A DNA stretch of 64,000 bases from Nitrososphaera sp. (lineage in GTDB: Archaea; Thermoproteota; Nitrososphaeria; Nitrososphaerales; Nitrososphaeraceae), in the NCBI GenBank assembly GCA_039938515.1, contig JBDUUL010000019.1:1-64000 (forward strand), written 5' to 3'. Position 1 is the stretch's first letter, and the number at the start of each line of letters is the position of its first letter. A program made the position numbers and the translations under genes. The notes beneath the pieces were generated by a model. That model ran no database searches. It saw nothing but the letters and a program-made list of their open reading frames with translations, and had not been told where the DNA came from. This document shows positions 8,408-16,675 of this stretch, in pieces.

Positions 8408-8818
8408 CTACTCGTGCTCTTGTCCGGAGGGTGCTTCGCAGAACTCTGTAAGAACCCCGTGCAGAGATTTTGGATGAATGAAAGTTATTCTTCTGCCGTA
8501 CGAGCCGGTCCGGAGCCCCCCGAGCATCTTCATGCCGTTTGCGGATGCCCGCTCGACGTCCTTTTCAATGTCGTCGGCCGTTATGGCGATGTGGTGAATT
8601 CCCTCACCGCGGTCTGTCAGGAATTTGGAGATGGGGCTGTCCGGCGCAGTGGGCTCCATAAGCTCTATTCGGGTATCCTCAAGCATAAGCATAGCGACCT
8701 TTACCTTTTCGTTTGGCACTTCCTCGATTTTCAGCTCGTCAACATTGAGAATCTTCTTGTAGTCTTCAAGCGCCTTTTCAACGCTGCTTACCGCAATCGC
8801 AATATGGTCAACTCTCAT
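8408..8818 (-). CDS. mce: methylmalonyl-CoA epimerase
   Basis: A 136-residue vicinal-oxygen-chelate fold protein. It shows DHIAIAVSSVEKALEDYKK at the N-terminus, ARIELMEP-like DTRIELMEPTAPDSPI, GEGIHHIAI, and HPKSLHGVLTEFCE at the end, which together are diagnostic of methylmalonyl-CoA epimerase (metal ligands H, E, H and E). It interconverts (S)- and (R)-methylmalonyl-CoA in the cytoplasm and feeds the mutase encoded just upstream on the same strand. In thaumarchaea this step belongs to the 3-hydroxypropionate/4-hydroxybutyrate carbon-fixation cycle. Length equals the family norm. Confidence 0.93.
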   Translation of the reverse strand: MRVDHIAIAVSSVEKALEDYKKILNVDELKIEEVPNEKVKVAMLMLEDTRIELMEPTAPDSPISKFLTDRGEGIHHIAITADDIEKDVERASANGMKMLGGLRTGSYGRRITFIHPKSLHGVLTEFCEAPSGQEHE

Positions 8819-8889
8819 GTCCTAGCCTAACCTGCGAGTAGTCGGTCTCTGATCGTTTTATACGTATTGCAGGATTGTTGGCGATTTAT

Positions 8890-10527
8890 CTAGAACGATA
8901 CCCGGGGTTCGTACCTGCCAAAGACTGTCCTCAAGGTGCTGCTGATTTCTCCAAGCGTTGTGTGGCTCTTGACTGAATTTATGATAAGGGGCATCAGATT
9001 CTCGTCCGGCCTTTCGGCGGCCTTTTGCAATTCCGACAATGCGGCTGACGCCTTTGAGGAGTCCCGGCCATTCTTGAATTCGCGAAGCCTGGCCAGCTGC
9101 TTTGCCTCAAGCTCGGGGTCGATCCTGTTCAACTTGGGCTCGACGTCATGTGCATCCTGGTACTTGTTGACGCCAACAATAACCCGCTTGTTTTCATCGA
9201 TCTCCTTCTTTAGTCTGTATGCATTGTTTCGGATTTCCTCCTGGAAGAACCCTTTCTCAACGGCTGCGAGCGCGCCTCCCATTTTGTCAATTCTCTTGAG
9301 GTATTTTTCAACCCCGTCTTCGATTTCGGAAGTCAGGTACTCTATGTAGTAAGAGCCCGCCAGCGGGTCGGCGGTTTTGACAACCCCGGTTTCGCTGGCG
9401 ATTATCTGTTGCGTCCTCAGGGCGACCTTTACGGACTCCTCGGTCGGAAGTGCCAGCGCCTCGTCGCGAGAGTTGGTATGCAATGACTGGCAGCCTCCCA
9501 GTACTGCGGCAAGTGCTTCCGTTGCGACTCGGACGATGTTATTGTCCACCTGCTGCGCTGTAAGCGACTCGCCAGAGGTTTGCACGTGGAAGCGCAGGTG
9601 CATCGACTTGTCGTTCTTTGCCCTGAAACGCTTCTTCATAATGTTGGCGTAAATTCTCCTGGCCGCCCTGAACTTGGCAATCTCTTCGCAGAACTCCATC
9701 GTGCAGCAGAAAAAGAATGAGAGCCTCGGGGCAAAGTCGTCGACCTTGAGTCCCCTGTCAGTACAGGTCTCGATGTAGGCGATGGCGTTTGCGAATGTAA
9801 ATGCGAGCTCCTGCACCGCGTTGCTACCAGCCTCGCGCATGTGGTAGCCGGAGATACTGATAGGGTACCACTGTGGAACCTTTTTGGAGCAGTACTCTAT
9901 CATGTCTCCAATGAGCCTCATGGAGGGCTTGGGGGGATAGATGTACGTGTTTCTGGCAATGTACTCCTTCAGGATATCGTTCTGCGTAGTGCCTCGAAGC
10001 TGGTCCGGGCTAACCCCCTGTGATTCTGCGACGGTTACGTACAGCGACAACAGAGTAGAGGCAGTAGAGTTGATTGTCATTGACGTGCTAACCTTGTCGA
10101 GAGGAATCCCGTCAAAGCAGGTCAGCATGTCCTTAATGGACGAGATGGCGACGCCGGTTCTTCCTACCTCGCCTTCAGATTGTGCTTCGTCAGAGTCCCT
10201 GCCGGTTTGCGTCGGCAGGTCAAAAGCAAGCGAGAGACCGGTCTGACCGTGGTCCAGCAGGAATTTGAAGCGCTTGTTTGTTTCCTCGGCGCTGCCAAAG
10301 CCGCTGTACTGCCGCATGGTCCAGACGCGCTCGCGGTACATGTCGGGGTACAGGCCGCGGGTAAATGGAAACTTGCCGGGTTCCTCGCTGGCGCCGGCTG
10401 GTATGGCATCCTTTCGGGAATAGAAACGCTTCACGGCTATGCCAGAGTCTGTGACAAAGTCAGCCTGACCTTTGGATGCCGAAGCGGGGGCCTTTCGAGC
10501 AGTCTTTTTGCCTGCCAACTTGATCAC
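8890..10527 (-). CDS. mcmA1: methylmalonyl-CoA mutase, large (catalytic) subunit
   Basis: A 545-residue (beta/alpha)8-barrel subunit. Recognised by PFTRGLYPDMYRERVWTMRQY, GLSLAFDLPTQTGRDSD, TSMTINSTAS, and LHTNSRDEALALPTEE. It lacks the C-terminal B12-binding domain, which is encoded separately and divergently at 11779-12216, as is usual in archaea. The enzyme rearranges (R)-methylmalonyl-CoA to succinyl-CoA with adenosylcobalamin. About 30 extra residues at the N-terminus (lysine/alanine-rich, KTARKAPASASKGQ) precede the conserved start of the family. It overlaps the end of the MeaB gene by four bases, so the two are translationally coupled. Confidence 0.95.
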   Translation of the reverse strand: MIKLAGKKTARKAPASASKGQADFVTDSGIAVKRFYSRKDAIPAGASEEPGKFPFTRGLYPDMYRERVWTMRQYSGFGSAEETNKRFKFLLDHGQTGLSLAFDLPTQTGRDSDEAQSEGEVGRTGVAISSIKDMLTCFDGIPLDKVSTSMTINSTASTLLSLYVTVAESQGVSPDQLRGTTQNDILKEYIARNTYIYPPKPSMRLIGDMIEYCSKKVPQWYPISISGYHMREAGSNAVQELAFTFANAIAYIETCTDRGLKVDDFAPRLSFFFCCTMEFCEEIAKFRAARRIYANIMKKRFRAKNDKSMHLRFHVQTSGESLTAQQVDNNIVRVATEALAAVLGGCQSLHTNSRDEALALPTEESVKVALRTQQIIASETGVVKTADPLAGSYYIEYLTSEIEDGVEKYLKRIDKMGGALAAVEKGFFQEEIRNNAYRLKKEIDENKRVIVGVNKYQDAHDVEPKLNRIDPELEAKQLARLREFKNGRDSSKASAALSELQKAAERPDENLMPLIINSVKSHTTLGEISSTLRTVFGRYEPRVSF

Positions 10528-11444
10528 CTGATAAAATTGGCAGAAATCCTTTCTGCCGCCGTGTACGGGTCAATTTCCTTCCGGGCCAGACTCTCTACTA
10601 GCTCTGAAAATTTCGGATCCTTTTCAAGAATCAACGCGACCTTGCTTTCAATATTGTCAAGCACCAATTCTCGCAGCTCCTCTTCCAACATCTTTCTATT
10701 GCGTTCTTTATAATTACTGCTCTTATCCTTTAGCGACTTTTCTACACTTCTTGCTAACTCTTTCAGTCCGGCCCCGGTCTTTGCGGAGACCTTGAGAACC
10801 GGGGGTTTTCTTTCAGTGTCGCCTATCAGGTCAAGCAGTGTCGTATAGAGCTCCGACGATCCGTCCAAGTCTGCCTTGTTTACCACGTACATGTCCCCGA
10901 TTTCAGTCAGTCCCGCCTTGACGGCCTGAACGTTATCCCCGGTGTTGGGAGTGAAAACAACTATCGTAAGGTCCACTACCTTCGAGATCTCTATTTCCAG
11001 CTGGCCGGCGCCGACGCTTTCCACGAGAATGAGGTCGTAACCCGCCGCGTCGAGCACCCTGATTGCGTTTCGGAGCGACTTGGACACGCCGCCGACTGCC
11101 CCGCGAGATGCCATGCTCCGCATGAATACCTCGCTGTCCAGACTGCTCTGCATCCGGACCCTGTCGCCCAAAATTGCTCCGCCAGTAAGCGGGCTAGTAG
11201 GGTCCACAGCAAGGACCGCGACTTTGTGCTTGAGGGCCACAAACTCCGGGATCAGCCTGCCTACTAGCGAGCTTTTACCTGCGCCTCCCGGCCCCGTCAG
11301 GCCGACGGTTTTGGCCTTGCCGGTCTTAGCGAATATTTCGAGTATTATCTTCCGAGAGTCTTTTTCGTCATTATCTATCGACGAGATGGCCCGGGCAAGA
11401 GAGCGCCGGTCGCCGGCAAGAAGTCCCTTTACGATAGGGAGCAT
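10524..11444 (-). CDS. meaB: MeaB/ArgK-family G-protein chaperone of methylmalonyl-CoA mutase
   Basis: A 306-residue P-loop GTPase of the SIMIBI class with Walker A GLTGPGGAGKSSLVG (about residue 44), AVDPTSPLTGGAILGDRVRM, the VESVGAGQLEIEI switch region and the base-specificity motif NKAD. This is the MeaB/ArgK pattern; MeaB loads and protects adenosylcobalamin in methylmalonyl-CoA mutase. The gene directly precedes and overlaps the mutase large-subunit gene by ATGA, which supports that role. C-terminal helix for dimerisation is present. Confidence 0.93.
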   Translation of the reverse strand: MLPIVKGLLAGDRRSLARAISSIDNDEKDSRKIILEIFAKTGKAKTVGLTGPGGAGKSSLVGRLIPEFVALKHKVAVLAVDPTSPLTGGAILGDRVRMQSSLDSEVFMRSMASRGAVGGVSKSLRNAIRVLDAAGYDLILVESVGAGQLEIEISKVVDLTIVVFTPNTGDNVQAVKAGLTEIGDMYVVNKADLDGSSELYTTLLDLIGDTERKPPVLKVSAKTGAGLKELARSVEKSLKDKSSNYKERNRKMLEEELRELVLDNIESKVALILEKDPKFSELVESLARKEIDPYTAAERISANFIR

Positions 11445-11489
11445 GCACGCGGTGGTCTTTTCCGAGAAATATTAACGAACTCCTATGCC

Positions 11490-11663
11490 TCACTCTAGAG
11501 ACTGCAAAATGACCCTTGCAAGCGACTCCTTTCCGCTGCGCTTGTATATCTCTGCTTCGTGAAGCAATTGTTCCTTTAACTGCTTGTAAAGGTCGACCTG
11601 ATGACGGACGGAGTCTTCTTCCTGGCCTTGAAGCAGTCGCCGTTCGCTTTCATCTGTCGTCAT
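11490..11663 (-). CDS. 57-residue charged ORF upstream of meaB
   Basis: Reverse-strand reading gives a 57-residue open frame from ATG to TGA: it begins TTDESERRLLQGQEEDS, continues with a helical, charged stretch (QVDLYKQLKEQLLHEAEIYK) and ends VILQSLE. It has 45 nt to meaB and a TATA-like run (aataatat on the minus strand near 11682-11690) about 27 nt before the ATG. Alternating hydrophobic spacing suggests a short amphipathic helix or coiled coil. It resembles no family I know. Position suggests it is the first gene of the meaB-mutase-epimerase operon. Confidence 0.5.
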   Translation of the reverse strand: MTTDESERRLLQGQEEDSVRHQVDLYKQLKEQLLHEAEIYKRSGKESLARVILQSLE

Positions 11664-11744
11664 GCACACAGGTACTTTTTGATATTATTTATGGCGTCAG
11701 TACGTAAGGACTGGTATTTACTTCTCGGATTTGAACTGAATAAA

Positions 11745-11752
11745 TTATTTAA
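11745..11752 (+). promoter_or_regulatory. TATA-like box of the B12-binding mutase subunit
   Basis: The run ttatttaa starts 34 nt and its last T-rich part 28-31 nt before the ATG at 11779. This fits a leaderless transcript diverging from the meaB operon. Confidence 0.45.
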
Positions 11753-11778
11753 GAGGCAGACTCGGATCTAGTGCTAGA

Positions 11779-12216
11779 ATGTCATCGCACTCCCTTCAGG
11801 AGCAACAGCTCGCAAAACGCCCCATCAGGGTTCTCGTTTCCAAGCTCGGACTAGACGGACACGATAGGGGCGCGCTCGTCATCTGCAGGGCATTTCGTGA
11901 TGCAGGCATGGAAGTCATTTACTCTGGGCTGTTTTGCACACCTGAGCAGGTAGCAAATATTGCGATTGACGAAGATGTTGACGCCGTGGCAATGAGCCTG
12001 CTAAACGGCGCCCATCTAACGCTCTTTCCAAAGGTCGCCAGACTCTTGAAGGAAAAAGGCGCCGAAGACATACTGGTAGTAGGAGGCGGCATCATACCGG
12101 AAAGCGACAGAAAGGAGCTTGAGAGCCGGGGCGTAACCGGCAACTTTGGTCCCGGCACCCCGCTGCCGGTGATAATAAGGCACATTCAGGAGAACGTAAA
12201 AAAGCCGAGAGACTAG
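11779..12216 (+). CDS. mcmA2: methylmalonyl-CoA mutase, small (cobalamin-binding) subunit
   Basis: A 145-residue Rossmann-like B12-binding subunit with the DxHxxG motif in KLGLDGHDRGA (His is the lower cobalt ligand), VAMSLLNGAHLTLFP and VVGGGIIPESD. It supplies the cobalamin half of methylmalonyl-CoA mutase, whose barrel subunit lies on the other strand at 8890-10527. Its length is standard for a free B12 subunit. It converges on ilvC, and the two genes share the palindrome CTAG at 12213-12216 as their stop codons. Confidence 0.95.
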   Translation: MSSHSLQEQQLAKRPIRVLVSKLGLDGHDRGALVICRAFRDAGMEVIYSGLFCTPEQVANIAIDEDVDAVAMSLLNGAHLTLFPKVARLLKEKGAEDILVVGGGIIPESDRKELESRGVTGNFGPGTPLPVIIRHIQENVKKPRD

Positions 12217-13217
12217 ACCTCTTCGGCCTTGGGCCACATCATCCTTCGCATCTCCTTGCCGACCTTTTCTATCTGGTGGGCCTCTATTTCCTTCATGTAA
12301 CGCGCAAACGAGTTCTTGCCCTCCTTCTTGTACATGCTAACCCACTCGTTCGCAAACTCGCCGGACTGAATTTCGCCGAGCACCTGCTTCATCTTCTTTT
12401 TGCTCTCCTTGTCGACAACTCTAGGTCCGCGGGTAAGCCCGCCGTACCTTGCAGTCTCGCTGACGCGGTTGTACATGCCTGTTATGCCGTACTTTTGGAT
12501 TAGGTCCACGATGAGCTTTAGCTCGTGCAGGCACTCAAAGTAGGCGACTTCAGGCTGATAGCCGGCCTCAACAAGGGTTTCAAAAGCGTTCATGACAAGC
12601 GCATGAGCACCTCCGCAAAGGTCGACCTGCTCGCCGAACCAGTCGGTTTCGACCTCCTCCTTGAAGTTGGTCTGCAGAACCCCCGGCCTTGTGCTCCCTA
12701 TCGCCTTGGAAAGCGCTAGAACCCTGTCAAGCGCCTTGCCGGTAAAGTCCTGATAGACGGCAACAAGCGAAGGTGTGCCAAAGCCTTCCTGGTAAAGCTC
12801 CCTTACTCGCTGGCCCGGACCCTTTGGGGCAACCATGATAACGTCTACGTCTTTTGGGGGCACTATCCACTTCCAGTGAATTGCAGCGCCATGAGAAAAG
12901 CAGAGCGCCTTTCCCTTAGTGACGTGCTTTGAAATTTCTTTGCTGTACGTGTCTGCCTGCTCCATGTCGGGAATCAGGACATGGATAATGTCGCCTAGCT
13001 TGGCGGCCTCTGACACTTCCATTACCTTGTGGCCGTCGTCTTCAGCCTGCTTCCATGTCTTGCCCCCCTTGCGAAGTCCCACAACTACCTTGAGTCCCGA
13101 GTCCTTCATGTTTGAGGCCTGCGCGCGGCCCTGGATGCCGTATCCTATTACTGCAACCGTCTGATTCTTGAGAGCGTCAAGAGTAACTTGGTCGTCAAGC
13201 CATTTCTTGGCTGGCAT
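12213..13217 (-). CDS. ilvC: ketol-acid reductoisomerase
   Basis: A 334-residue class I (short) KARI. The Rossmann motif VIGYGIQGRAQASNMKDSG lies at residues about 23-42, followed by the NADPH-specificity loop VGLRKGGKTWKQAE, the metal site ETDWFGEQVDLCGG with the conserved D and E, and SETARYGGLTRGPRV. It performs the second step of valine and isoleucine synthesis (acetolactate to dihydroxyisovalerate). No ilvB, ilvN or leu genes are adjacent. A TATA-like box (minus strand, around 13240-13247) lies about 28 nt before the ATG. Confidence 0.97.
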   Translation of the reverse strand: MPAKKWLDDQVTLDALKNQTVAVIGYGIQGRAQASNMKDSGLKVVVGLRKGGKTWKQAEDDGHKVMEVSEAAKLGDIIHVLIPDMEQADTYSKEISKHVTKGKALCFSHGAAIHWKWIVPPKDVDVIMVAPKGPGQRVRELYQEGFGTPSLVAVYQDFTGKALDRVLALSKAIGSTRPGVLQTNFKEEVETDWFGEQVDLCGGAHALVMNAFETLVEAGYQPEVAYFECLHELKLIVDLIQKYGITGMYNRVSETARYGGLTRGPRVVDKESKKKMKQVLGEIQSGEFANEWVSMYKKEGKNSFARYMKEIEAHQIEKVGKEMRRMMWPKAEEV

Positions 13218-13338
13218 AAGTTGAGACGTCTTGACGCATAATATTATCCTAATGAGGCGTATCCGGCCATGGTTCTCTGGCCGCGGTTTTGCAGGATCAG
13301 TAGGTTTTTAATGCATGGAGGCGTCTTCATTTCGTCGT

Positions 13339-14340
13339 CTGATGCAAGCCAGACAGCAAGGACTCGACGAGATTGACAAGGCGTTGCTAAACGACATACA
13401 GTGGGTTTTTCCTCTCGCTGAAAGGCCTTACCTTGAGATCGGCAAAAAGCACGGCATATCCGAGCAGGAAGTAATGAGCAGGATTTCGGGCTTGAAGCAG
13501 ATGGGACTAATCCGGCAGATAAACGCGATTTTTGATACGAGAAGGCTGGGCTACAAGAGCGCGCTGGTAGCATTTTCAGTAATCCCCGATAAACTCGACT
13601 GGGTGGCAGAACAGGTCAACAAGCACCCGGGAGTCAGCCACAACTATGAGCGAAACCACGAGTACAACATGTGGTTTACACTGGCTGTTCCCCCCGGCTC
13701 CGACATGAAGGCCGACCTGGACAGGATGGCTTCGCTTGATGGCGTGATAAAGTACCGCCTGCTTCCCACCCTGAAACTGTACAAGATAGGCGTGAGGCTG
13801 GACATGGTAAATTCGGACGCCGAAAAGCCGCAGCCGACAGACGAGGTCAAGCACATGAGCTCTGAAAAGTTGGAGATAACAGAACGCGACAAAGAGTTTG
13901 TCCGCCAGCTTCAGAAAGACCTTCCGGTAGTCGAAGAACCGTTTGCATCTGCCGCTCGGAGCCTGGGCATAACCACAGAGGAACTTTTTGCCAAGGCACG
14001 CGAGTACGAGGCAAGCGGCCTGATGAGGCGCTTTGCAGCGATTCTCAGGCACAGGGACGCGGGCTTTGTAGCAAACGGCATGGTGGTATGGAACGTGCCC
14101 GAGGACAGGGTGGACGAGGCTGGCTTCAAGCTTGCCGAGTTTCCACAGGTCAGCCACTGCTACAGGCGCCCCGTGTATCCGGACTGGAACTACAATGTGT
14201 TTAGCATGGTGCATGCAAGATCGCTTGCCGCCGCGGAAAAGATGGCCGCTGAAATGTCCGCAGCGATTCGGATTGACGATTATAGAATCCTGTTTAGCTC
14301 GCGGGAATTCAAAAAAGAGCGCGTGAAGTACTTTGAATAG
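13339..14340 (+). CDS. ahbAB: fused siroheme decarboxylase (AhbA-AhbB type, NirDL-like)
   Basis: A 333-residue protein made of two tandem AsnC/Lrp-fold halves. Each half has a winged helix (DEIDKALLNDIQ; then TERDKEFVRQLQKDLP), a ligand-binding domain, and the histidine-rich siroheme decarboxylase motif: HNYERNHEYNMWF near residue 101 and HCYRRPVYPDWNYNVF near residue 273. AhbA and AhbB together convert siroheme to 12,18-didecarboxysiroheme in the alternative archaeal haem pathway. Here both are one polypeptide. The ATG at 13339 is preferred over 13315 because a TATA-like run (tttttaat, 13305-13312) lies about 30 nt before it, while 13315 would be inside the promoter; the family also begins near the first winged helix. 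A plain Lrp regulator is unlikely given the duplicated motif. Confidence 0.82.
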   Translation: MMQARQQGLDEIDKALLNDIQWVFPLAERPYLEIGKKHGISEQEVMSRISGLKQMGLIRQINAIFDTRRLGYKSALVAFSVIPDKLDWVAEQVNKHPGVSHNYERNHEYNMWFTLAVPPGSDMKADLDRMASLDGVIKYRLLPTLKLYKIGVRLDMVNSDAEKPQPTDEVKHMSSEKLEITERDKEFVRQLQKDLPVVEEPFASAARSLGITTEELFAKAREYEASGLMRRFAAILRHRDAGFVANGMVVWNVPEDRVDEAGFKLAEFPQVSHCYRRPVYPDWNYNVFSMVHARSLAAAEKMAAEMSAAIRIDDYRILFSSREFKKERVKYFE

Positions 14341-15357
14341 CTAGCCGGTCGGGGATACGGCCTGCTGTTCAGGGCGGGGTTGGACGTAAAAGTTGCTTTC
14401 GTACATTCGCTCGATTTGCTCCAGCTCCTTGTGAGTCAGGTAGCTCCCGTCAGAGTAGGAGCAGAATAGCTCTATTTCCTCGATGCTAATCATAGTCGGC
14501 AGCACGACTGAAACCTGCTTTTGCGAGAGAATGAACTTGATGGCTAGCTCGGGAACGGTCCAGTTCCTGTTTTCTGCTATTGGCCGGAGGTGGTCAATTT
14601 TTTCCATTGCCTCCAGAATGAACTCCCGCTTCCTGAAACTGCGATGGTCATTCTTGTCAAACTTGGTCTCGGCAGTAACCTTGCCGGTAAGGAGGCCTGA
14701 AGCATCCGGCACGCGGACCATTATCCCCACGCTGTCATTGCAATTTGAGGCTTCGGACATGAAAGCCCTCCCCGGATCCTGCTCCAGTATATTATAGACA
14801 GTTTGCAGGCATGTGATGTTTCTTTTCCTTATTGCCTCGAGACCTTCGTCCTTCCAGCCAATTGCGGGCCCAAGTGCCACACCGTGGCTTTTTATTTTGC
14901 CATCCCTTACCAGTGCGTCGAGGGCAGCGAACAGCGAGTCATTCTGGATGGCATCCATCTTTGGATTATGCAGGCTGTAGACGTCGACATAATCGGTCTG
15001 GAGCCTTGACATGCTCTGAGAGAGCGCATAATCTAGAAATTCAGGGTTGTGTTTTTGGGGCAGTTCGCCGTGGCCGATCTGTTCGGCGTTGTACATGTCA
15101 TAGCCCCATTTTGTAGAATAGACAACTTCCCCTCGGCGGCCTTCAAACGCCTTTGCAAGCAGCTTTTCGCTCCTGCCCTTGCCGTACATGTCGGCAGTCT
15201 CGTAAAAGTTGATGCCAAGGTCAAATGCGCGGTTGAGCATCTTGATGCCCTCCTCTTCGTCAATCTTCTTGCCCCACCAGTCAAGGCCGATTGTCCATGC
15301 GCCAAAGCCTATTTCGCTGACCTTGAGGCCGCTTCGACCAAGTCTCCTGTATTTCAT
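14341..15357 (-). CDS. aldo/keto reductase
   Basis: A 338-residue AKR-fold oxidoreductase. N-terminal MKYRRLGRSGLKVSEIGFGAW (strand and loop), catalytic tetrad region NFYETADMYGKGRSEKLLAKA (D and Y), YSTKWGYD (K), VDVYSLHNPK (H or equivalent), and NADP-binding C-terminal elements. It reduces aldehydes or ketones with NADPH in the cytoplasm; the substrate cannot be assigned. It starts the minus-strand run with the DUF1802 gene, with which it overlaps by 4 bases, and with the chlorite-dismutase-family gene. It ends head-on at the stop codon of the siroheme decarboxylase gene. Confidence 0.9.
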   Translation of the reverse strand: MKYRRLGRSGLKVSEIGFGAWTIGLDWWGKKIDEEEGIKMLNRAFDLGINFYETADMYGKGRSEKLLAKAFEGRRGEVVYSTKWGYDMYNAEQIGHGELPQKHNPEFLDYALSQSMSRLQTDYVDVYSLHNPKMDAIQNDSLFAALDALVRDGKIKSHGVALGPAIGWKDEGLEAIRKRNITCLQTVYNILEQDPGRAFMSEASNCNDSVGIMVRVPDASGLLTGKVTAETKFDKNDHRSFRKREFILEAMEKIDHLRPIAENRNWTVPELAIKFILSQKQVSVVLPTMISIEEIELFCSYSDGSYLTHKELEQIERMYESNFYVQPRPEQQAVSPTG

Positions 15358-15923
15358 GCCGGAACTGATAACACCCGCCTCACCTTAGAAGCTACTCTTG
15401 AAAAGTCGTGCTCGTCCATGACCGGAACTGCGCTTTCAAGTTCAATATCAACAGGAAGCCAGGACTTGCAGCCGGCCCACTCCGGCTTTGGATCGACGGC
15501 AACAGGACTTGCCAGCCTGTAAATGCGGAGTAACAAGACGCTCATTGGTTTGCTAGGGTTATATTCCATCCTCGCGTTAACATAGCTTTCGGTCCAGATG
15601 TGAAAAGGCTCGAGAGCAGGGAGCACGGATTTGTCTGAAATCTCCTTAACCTCGGCGACCTCTGCATAATATTCAAGGGTTGTGTGATTTGATCGGGGGA
15701 TCTGGCTGCCAGAAAACTCGGCTTCAAAAACGTGGCGATAGTCGCCCTGTATATAATTTGCATCTTGGTGCTCGAATGTCGGGTAGAGCAGGAACCTGTC
15801 GTGCTTTACCTGAAAGCCCTGTCGGTATTCCATGATTCCTCCCTTGCGCAGCAGGACAACCTGCCGGCCGGTTCCAAGGGCCCTGCACACTATGGCCCAT
15901 TCCTTGAGTGCCTGTACCCTCAT
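15354..15923 (-). CDS. DUF1802 family protein
   Basis: A 189-residue protein that begins ALKEWAIVCRALGTGRQVVLLRKGGI and contains HDRFLLYPTFEHQ and HIWTESYVNARM. These are the recurring blocks of DUF1802 (PF08819), a family with no known activity that is found in bacteria and archaea. No signal peptide or membrane helix is present. Both ends overlap neighbours by four bases (ATGA), so it is translated as the middle gene of a unit: chlorite-dismutase-family protein, DUF1802, aldo/keto reductase. Confidence 0.75.
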   Translation of the reverse strand: MRVQALKEWAIVCRALGTGRQVVLLRKGGIMEYRQGFQVKHDRFLLYPTFEHQDANYIQGDYRHVFEAEFSGSQIPRSNHTTLEYYAEVAEVKEISDKSVLPALEPFHIWTESYVNARMEYNPSKPMSVLLLRIYRLASPVAVDPKPEWAGCKSWLPVDIELESAVPVMDEHDFSRVASKVRRVLSVPA

Positions 15924-16633
15924 GCCAGACTCTTGATGATGTCCTCGATTGGCTTATAAACGCAGACAATCATGGGAGTGTCCCTCACCACGTGACGGCT
16001 TACCTGTGTCTCCCGAAGCTGCATGATAAGGTCCTGAAAGGCCCTCAGGTCCTGAGTCTCAAAGGCAAGCATAAAGTCTTGATCGTCAAGGCCAAACGAA
16101 TACGTCGTGTTGAGCCTTACCTGCGGGAATTTCCGGCCCACGGTAATGTGCTCTTCCATCATTTTCTTTCGCTCCTCAAAGGGGAGAAGGTACCATTCCC
16201 GTGTCTTGACGAAAGGATAGACAACGACGTACTTCATTGGCAACTCGTCTGTCATAAAGCCGGGGACAATCTGCCTCTTCGAGTAGGCCGAGGGGCGCGA
16301 TGCCGAAAGAAAAACATGGGCCAGCTCGACGTACTTGCCAAGAACAGTCGAATAGATTTTCGATGCAAGGACCTGCATTTTTTCTACCGACTCGGATATC
16401 ATCCAGATCATAAAGTCGCAGTCCTTGCGAAGTCCCAGCGTCGAGTAGGTCCTCACCTTCATTTTGGTATTTGCGACCTCGATTAGCGTGGCAAACTCTT
16501 TAGCCGCCTCGTCCCTCCCAACTTCGTTTAGCCACCTCCACTTAGGGTCAACCTTGAAGAACGAAAAATTCAGAAAGAATTGCGATGCCTCGGCGCCTGC
16601 TGCCTTGTCAACCTTGCCTGCCTCGCCAGACAT
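15920..16633 (-). CDS. chlorite dismutase/HemQ family haem protein
   Basis: A 237-residue protein of the Cld/Dyp superfamily: FFLNFSFFKVDPKWRWL, RTYSTLGLRKDCDFMIWMIS, YVVVYPFVKTREWYLLPFE, the proximal-histidine region EEHITVGRKFP, and SFGLDDQDFMLAFET. The tyrosine in YPFVKTREWY corresponds to the reactive tyrosine of HemQ-type coproheme decarboxylases. The distal arginine typical of true chlorite dismutases is not evident where expected. The protein therefore more likely handles coproheme or haem than chlorite. It heads a three-gene unit and lies 1.6 kb from the fused siroheme decarboxylase, so haem metabolism is a reasonable theme. Confidence 0.82.
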   Translation of the reverse strand: MSGEAGKVDKAAGAEASQFFLNFSFFKVDPKWRWLNEVGRDEAAKEFATLIEVANTKMKVRTYSTLGLRKDCDFMIWMISESVEKMQVLASKIYSTVLGKYVELAHVFLSASRPSAYSKRQIVPGFMTDELPMKYVVVYPFVKTREWYLLPFEERKKMMEEHITVGRKFPQVRLNTTYSFGLDDQDFMLAFETQDLRAFQDLIMQLRETQVSRHVVRDTPMIVCVYKPIEDIIKSLA

Positions 16634-16675
16634 TGAAAAAAGTTAAGGCAAAGCCTAATTTAACTTGAATCTGAC

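Noticed and set aside
13576-14214. 212-residue open frame on the minus strand
   Set aside because: Antisense to the siroheme decarboxylase gene, with no domain or signal.
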